A DNA stretch of 8,273 nucleotides from Nitrososphaeria archaeon (lineage in GTDB: Archaea > Thermoproteota > Nitrososphaeria > Geothermarchaeales > JDFR-13). This document shows, piece after piece, positions 5,775 to 8,273 of this stretch (positions are counted from its first letter, which is position 1; the number at the start of each line of letters is the position of its first letter). A program made the translations under genes and the position numbers. Under the pieces are notes generated by a model, which was given only the letters and a program-made list of their open reading frames with translations, had not been told where the DNA came from and ran no database searches. The stretch spans positions 1 through 8,273 of the forward strand of contig JALTNJ010000016.1 in NCBI GenBank assembly GCA_027000765.1. The letters are read 5' to 3'.

Positions 5775-5780
5775 CCCCTC
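5775..5780 (-). promoter_or_regulatory. Ribosome binding site of pantoate kinase favouring TTG 5765
   Basis: GAGGGG on the minus strand is immediately adjacent to an ATG (spacing 0) but 9 nt from the in-frame TTG at 5765. The second spacing equals that of the TTG start at 3571, which supports the shorter protein. Confidence 0.5.
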
Positions 5781-5796
5781 AAAACACGTGCTTATC

Positions 5797-5839
5797 TAAA
5801 TATTTTTATCCTCTACATATTTCAATTTTCTCTTTTAAA
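5797..5839 (-). promoter_or_regulatory. Candidate promoter region of pantoate kinase
   Basis: Two TATA-like sequences face the pantoate kinase gene: TTTAAAAG (5839-5832) and ATAAAAATATTT (5808-5797). The nearer one would start transcription around 5780, leaving the GAGGGG site at the very 5' end. The farther one would start it around 5808, giving about 40 nt of leader to the TTG. The farther box therefore fits the ribosome binding site better. Confidence 0.45.
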
Positions 5840-5884
5840 TACCTGATTTCTCATGTCGTTTTATTCACCTATCTATCTATAACC

Positions 5885-5892
5885 TTTAAATA
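5885..5892 (+). promoter_or_regulatory. Strong TATA box upstream of the 41-codon ORF and the transporter
   Basis: TTTAAATA, preceded by ACC, is a near-consensus archaeal TATA element on the + strand. Transcription would start around 5912-5920, at or just before an ATG at 5920. A weaker candidate, TTCTAAATAG (6040-6049), could start a separate transcript for the transporter near 6070. Confidence 0.5.
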
Positions 5893-5919
5893 CGACTAGT
5901 GTGTCAATATGATGTTCTA

Positions 5920-6045
5920 ATGTATGTGTATCGAGTACATGAAGGTGTCTCGAGTAGAATGAAGAGAGAGAAGAAGAACACGTGTAGAGGCGTTGAGAGA
6001 GACCCGGCGTCAAGCCGTTTAACAGACTATTCTATATCCTTCTAA
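5920..6045 (+). CDS. Possible small leaderless ORF, 41 aa, unknown
   Basis: An uninterrupted 41-codon ORF begins with ATG at 5920, 27 bp after the end of a strong TATA box, so its mRNA would be leaderless or nearly so. The predicted peptide is basic and polar, with a KREKKN segment (residues 15-20), one Cys and no membrane segment. I recognise no family. It fills much of the 320-base space between the pantoate kinase and transporter genes. It could be a short regulatory ORF, a small protein, or simply the 5' leader of the transporter transcript. Chance is a real alternative at this length; support comes only from the promoter spacing. Confidence 0.3.
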   Translation: MYVYRVHEGVSSRMKREKKNTCRGVERDPASSRLTDYSISF

Positions 6046-6080
6046 ATAGGTTCATCGTGGTAGTGTAGGTTTCTAGGGAT

Positions 6081-6086
6081 GGAGGT
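6081..6086 (+). promoter_or_regulatory. Ribosome binding site of the MFS-like gene
   Basis: GGAGGT lies 8 nt upstream of ATG 6095. It overlaps the alternative in-frame TTG at 6086, which can therefore be discounted. Confidence 0.8.
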
Positions 6087-6094
6087 TGTTTCCT

Positions 6095-7447
6095 ATGTAT
6101 AGTCCAAGTATGTTTCTAAGGCGTTTTCATGAGGGTCTCAAGACCTCTACATATTTCATACTGGTATCGCCTCAGAAAATTACACTGGCTATTTTAAACA
6201 CATTGATTATATTGAGGGCTCTAGAGCTCGGCTTCGGCCCTATTGGAATAAGCTATATCACTATGTCGAGTATATTATCATATCTCTTGGTGAGCTTTGT
6301 CTCCCCGAGGCTGATTTATAGGAAGGACTTGGTTAGGTATTCTCTCCAGGCAGCGTATCTAGTCTTATCCATATCATCTATAATGCTTGCCATCGATAAT
6401 AGATGGATGCTGCTCAGCTCTTCAATCGCTGTATTCGCATCTTCATACATCATTTACTACACTATATATGTATCTATCAAGAATAATGGTGTTCGTGACA
6501 AGGCCTCCTATATATCTAGGTTTGAGACTATAGGCGGGTTCTCATGGTTAACTGGCTTAGTCTCCGGACTAGTATTAACATCATTATTCAGTCTCAAGAT
6601 GATCCCTATACTAATATCGGTTATTCCCTTCATAGGCCTACTATACTCATTCTACTACTATGGTGTCCCGTCTTATAATGGAGGGCTTAAGAAGACGATT
6701 AAGATACCTATTAGGATACTATTCTCATTACGCTCCCTCCCTATACACTCTCCTGTGAAGACGATTAGGAACGCTGTGAGCGATGTATCGGTCTCTCTAA
6801 AATACTTTATGTTATCCGTCTTCTTGATACAGCTCTCAATATCCCTTGCATTTACACACCTTATTCCATATGTCAAGTCCCTAGGGTTTGCAGCGAGCCA
6901 GGTGTATCTGCTCGTCGTATTCAGCTCAGTCTCTTCAACATTATCATATGGATTCGTTGGTAAGAGGTTTAGGGGTAGAGATAGTCTTCTGGAGGCACTG
7001 GGCATCAGGATACTGGTCTATCTATCGTTTATAGCGGTCTTATCAACTGGTTTAGGCGCATTACTAGGAGTCTATAGTGTATTACTATATATTCCTCTAT
7101 TCATGTTCATGGGTGTGTCTTGGGCGTTTATAAGCATAAACTTATCATCAATCCTCCTGAATCTAAAGCCTAGACAGATCTCTAAGGTGAATCTAGCTGG
7201 TGGAGTAGGTAGCGTAGCTGGAATACTCTTATCAGGTTATCTATTTACATTGATACCTTATCCAGTTCAGATACTGGTTTCCCTAGGTGTAATGGCTGCG
7301 TCGCTAGTGATCGTCTTGACAAAGCCTATTATACAGAGGATTGAGCCACCGTTTATAATTAAGAATCATTATTTAATAGGGTCGACACACCGGTATAACG
7401 TCAACCACACCCTTAAGGTCAGGAGGATATCAAGGAGAGTGAATTAA
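6095..7447 (+). CDS. MFS-like multi-spanning transporter (12 TM), substrate unknown
   Basis: A 450-aa very hydrophobic protein with about 12 transmembrane segments in two groups of six. They are separated by a basic central loop (roughly residues 195-230) containing KKTIKIPIRI and several Arg/Lys, which is the classic two-bundle major facilitator arrangement. A positive loop after TM2 (RLIYRKDLVRY) resembles the TM2-TM3 region of MFS proteins but lacks the clean GxxxDxxGRR signature. A short basic tail follows TM12. I cannot assign a substrate. The ATG at 6095 has GGAGGT 8 nt upstream. The gene is likely transcribed alone from the divergent region and converges on the HerA-like gene. Confidence 0.8.
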   Translation: MYSPSMFLRRFHEGLKTSTYFILVSPQKITLAILNTLIILRALELGFGPIGISYITMSSILSYLLVSFVSPRLIYRKDLVRYSLQAAYLVLSISSIMLAIDNRWMLLSSSIAVFASSYIIYYTIYVSIKNNGVRDKASYISRFETIGGFSWLTGLVSGLVLTSLFSLKMIPILISVIPFIGLLYSFYYYGVPSYNGGLKKTIKIPIRILFSLRSLPIHSPVKTIRNAVSDVSVSLKYFMLSVFLIQLSISLAFTHLIPYVKSLGFAASQVYLLVVFSSVSSTLSYGFVGKRFRGRDSLLEALGIRILVYLSFIAVLSTGLGALLGVYSVLLYIPLFMFMGVSWAFISINLSSILLNLKPRQISKVNLAGGVGSVAGILLSGYLFTLIPYPVQILVSLGVMAASLVIVLTKPIIQRIEPPFIIKNHYLIGSTHRYNVNHTLKVRRISRRVN

Positions 7448-7489
7448 GCCGATTTACCCTAAATACAGGTAGGTCAATAAATTATTTTG

Positions 7490-7527
7490 GTGGCGATGAG
7501 ATGGATGATCAACCGGCTGATCGCCAC
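7490..7527. terminator. Inverted repeat in the convergent intergenic region, candidate terminator
   Basis: GTGGCGAT (7490-7497) is a perfect inverted repeat of ATCGCCAC (7520-7527) around a 22-nt loop. The loop contains a competing arm, GATCA (7507-7511) with TGATC (7518-7522). On the + strand a T4 run precedes it (7484-7487) and a T5 run follows (7537-7541), the usual signal for archaeal termination. It lies between the transporter stop (7447) and the convergent HerA-like stop (7560), so it could end transcription from the + side. No T-run serves the minus side. Confidence 0.4.
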
Positions 7528-7559
7528 GTATGATGATTTTTACCCCTGTCGAGCCACCA

Positions 7560-8273
7560 CTACCCCTTTTTCAAGGAATTAACCAGTATCTCTTCATTAT
7601 TGTATGCCCTTACCTCGACAGGGATGTTCTTCAGCTTCGTGGCCTTATAGCTGACGAAGAGCCATTCACCTGTCTCGAGTGTAGTGACTTTATCTATTAC
7701 GCTCCTACTTATCGAGAATGCGTCTGAAACGACGTTCCTATCATATGACCTCGGTAACGTGCTCACAAAATAGTTGTGTAGCTGCTGCAGGGCGTTTGTA
7801 TTTAGATGCGCCAGCCTCTGTGTAGCTATCCATCCACCGACGAGGTATTTCCTACCCTGTCTAAGTAGCATCTCAACAGCTAGGTTGGACTGATAGGTAT
7901 AGTCGTCGCGGGCAGTTCTATCAGGTATAAATTCTTGGGCCTCATCCAGGATAATAAGTATCTTATTCCCCACACCATAGTACTTCTTGTATCTGAAGAC
8001 CTCCTCTATGAATATCGAGACAGCTTTCCTAGCGTTCTTGGGCTCCGGGATATAGAATATAGTTATGGGCGGTTGCTTCCTGTTTTGAACAGCCTCCAAG
8101 GCTATCTCATATATCCCCTCACCCTTCTTCTCACTTGGTGTATAGTTGTTTATTGTGTAGAGCATGGCCTGGCATGTCTTGAATAGATTGGATTTTGAGC
8201 TTAAACCGTCTTTAATGCCTTCTAGAACCTCGATTACCCCCATCTTGATATCGCTATAGCCTTCTTCATTGAT
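7560..8273 (-). CDS. HerA/COG0433-family P-loop ATPase, C-terminal part
   Basis: The reading frame is open to the right edge, so 237 residues of the C-terminal part are visible and the Walker A motif lies outside. In the visible piece the Walker B is KILIILDEAQEF (residues 104-115, catalytic Glu111). It is followed by LLRQGRKYLVGGWIATQRLAHL (136-157), the HerA-type sensor segment (consensus xxREGRKxGxGxxxATQxP) with the Gln of ATQ and the arginines used in trans within the hexamer. The HerA end pattern, LETGEWLFVSY (about 201-211), also appears. HerA proteins are hexameric DNA-translocating ATPases. The housekeeping form works with nuclease NurA and Mre11-Rad50 in end resection, but other members lie in mobile or defence loci. 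Which type this is cannot be decided without its N-terminus and upstream neighbours. An internal ATG (8243) is not the start. Confidence 0.87.
   Translation of the reverse strand: MNEEGYSDIKMGVIEVLEGIKDGLSSKSNLFKTCQAMLYTINNYTPSEKKGEGIYEIALEAVQNRKQPPITIFYIPEPKNARKAVSIFIEEVFRYKKYYGVGNKILIILDEAQEFIPDRTARDDYTYQSNLAVEMLLRQGRKYLVGGWIATQRLAHLNTNALQQLHNYFVSTLPRSYDRNVVSDAFSISRSVIDKVTTLETGEWLFVSYKATKLKNIPVEVRAYNNEEILVNSLKKG

Larger units (their letters stand above)
5781..6094. promoter_or_regulatory. Divergent intergenic region between pantoate kinase and transporter
   Basis: This ~310-base stretch holds promoters for both directions, described separately, the possible 41-codon ORF and the transporter ribosome binding site. 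The 5815-5895 part is AT-rich. The 5935-6010 part is purine-rich on the + strand. I looked for box C/D guide RNA signals and found only a partial C box (ATGATGT, 5909-5915) with no D box at a workable distance. Confidence 0.5.

Noticed and set aside
5905..5990. Box C/D guide RNA starting at the ATGATGT sequence
   Set aside because: There is no D box (CTGA), no C'/D' pair and no flanking terminal stem at the required spacing.
7490..7527. Box C/D-like kink-turn (CGATGA ... CTGA) in the convergent intergenic hairpin
   Set aside because: The C box is degenerate, the stem register does not fit a kink-turn and the C-to-D distance is too short for guide sequences.
1..8273. Mobile element, CRISPR array, integration site
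   Set aside because: No transposase or integrase, no spaced direct repeats, and no duplicated tRNA 3' end next to tRNA-Glu were found by eye.

Overview
The window looks like chromosomal DNA of a hyperthermophilic crenarchaeon (Thermoproteota, plausibly Desulfurococcales). The evidence is archaeal-type RNase P protein Rnp4, Nep1 and pantoate kinase, AGG/AGA/ATA-rich codon use, TTG and GTG starts behind GGAGG-type ribosome binding sites, TATA-box promoters, and a tRNA with an intron outside the anticodon loop. The genus cannot be named from this sequence. I see no transposase, phage gene, CRISPR array or rRNA.

Layout. 1-1133 (-): the start of a glutamate-cysteine-ligase-like (GCS2) gene runs off the left edge. 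Directly upstream of it in the same operon is an N-formylglutamate-amidohydrolase-like gene. 1260-1940 (-): nep1. A short AT-rich divergent promoter separates it from a compact + strand operon (about 2022-4695) of rnp4, a membrane-anchored coiled-coil protein, a DedA/VTT membrane protein, and a two-domain protein joining a P-loop domain to a nucleoside-deoxyribosyltransferase-like domain. 4705-4803 (-): tRNA-Glu(CTC) with a 20-nt intron before the anticodon stem. 4875-5765 (-): pantoate kinase. 5775-6094: a divergent promoter region with a possible leaderless 41-codon ORF. 6095-7447 (+): a 12-TM MFS-like transporter. 7560-8273 (-): the C-terminal part of a HerA-family ATPase that runs off the right edge.

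How the genes fit together. nep1 (16S rRNA methylation) and rnp4 (tRNA 5' processing) share a promoter region, so the centre of the window is an RNA-maturation locus with a membrane and nucleotide-metabolism tail. Pantoate kinase serves the archaeal route to coenzyme A. The left-edge ligase/hydrolase pair suggests formation and hydrolysis of an amide bond on an unknown small molecule or peptide. The main candidates for something undescribed are the P-loop/deoxyribosyltransferase fusion, the ligase/hydrolase pair and the tRNA-Glu intron. Most of the window is otherwise ordinary core genome.
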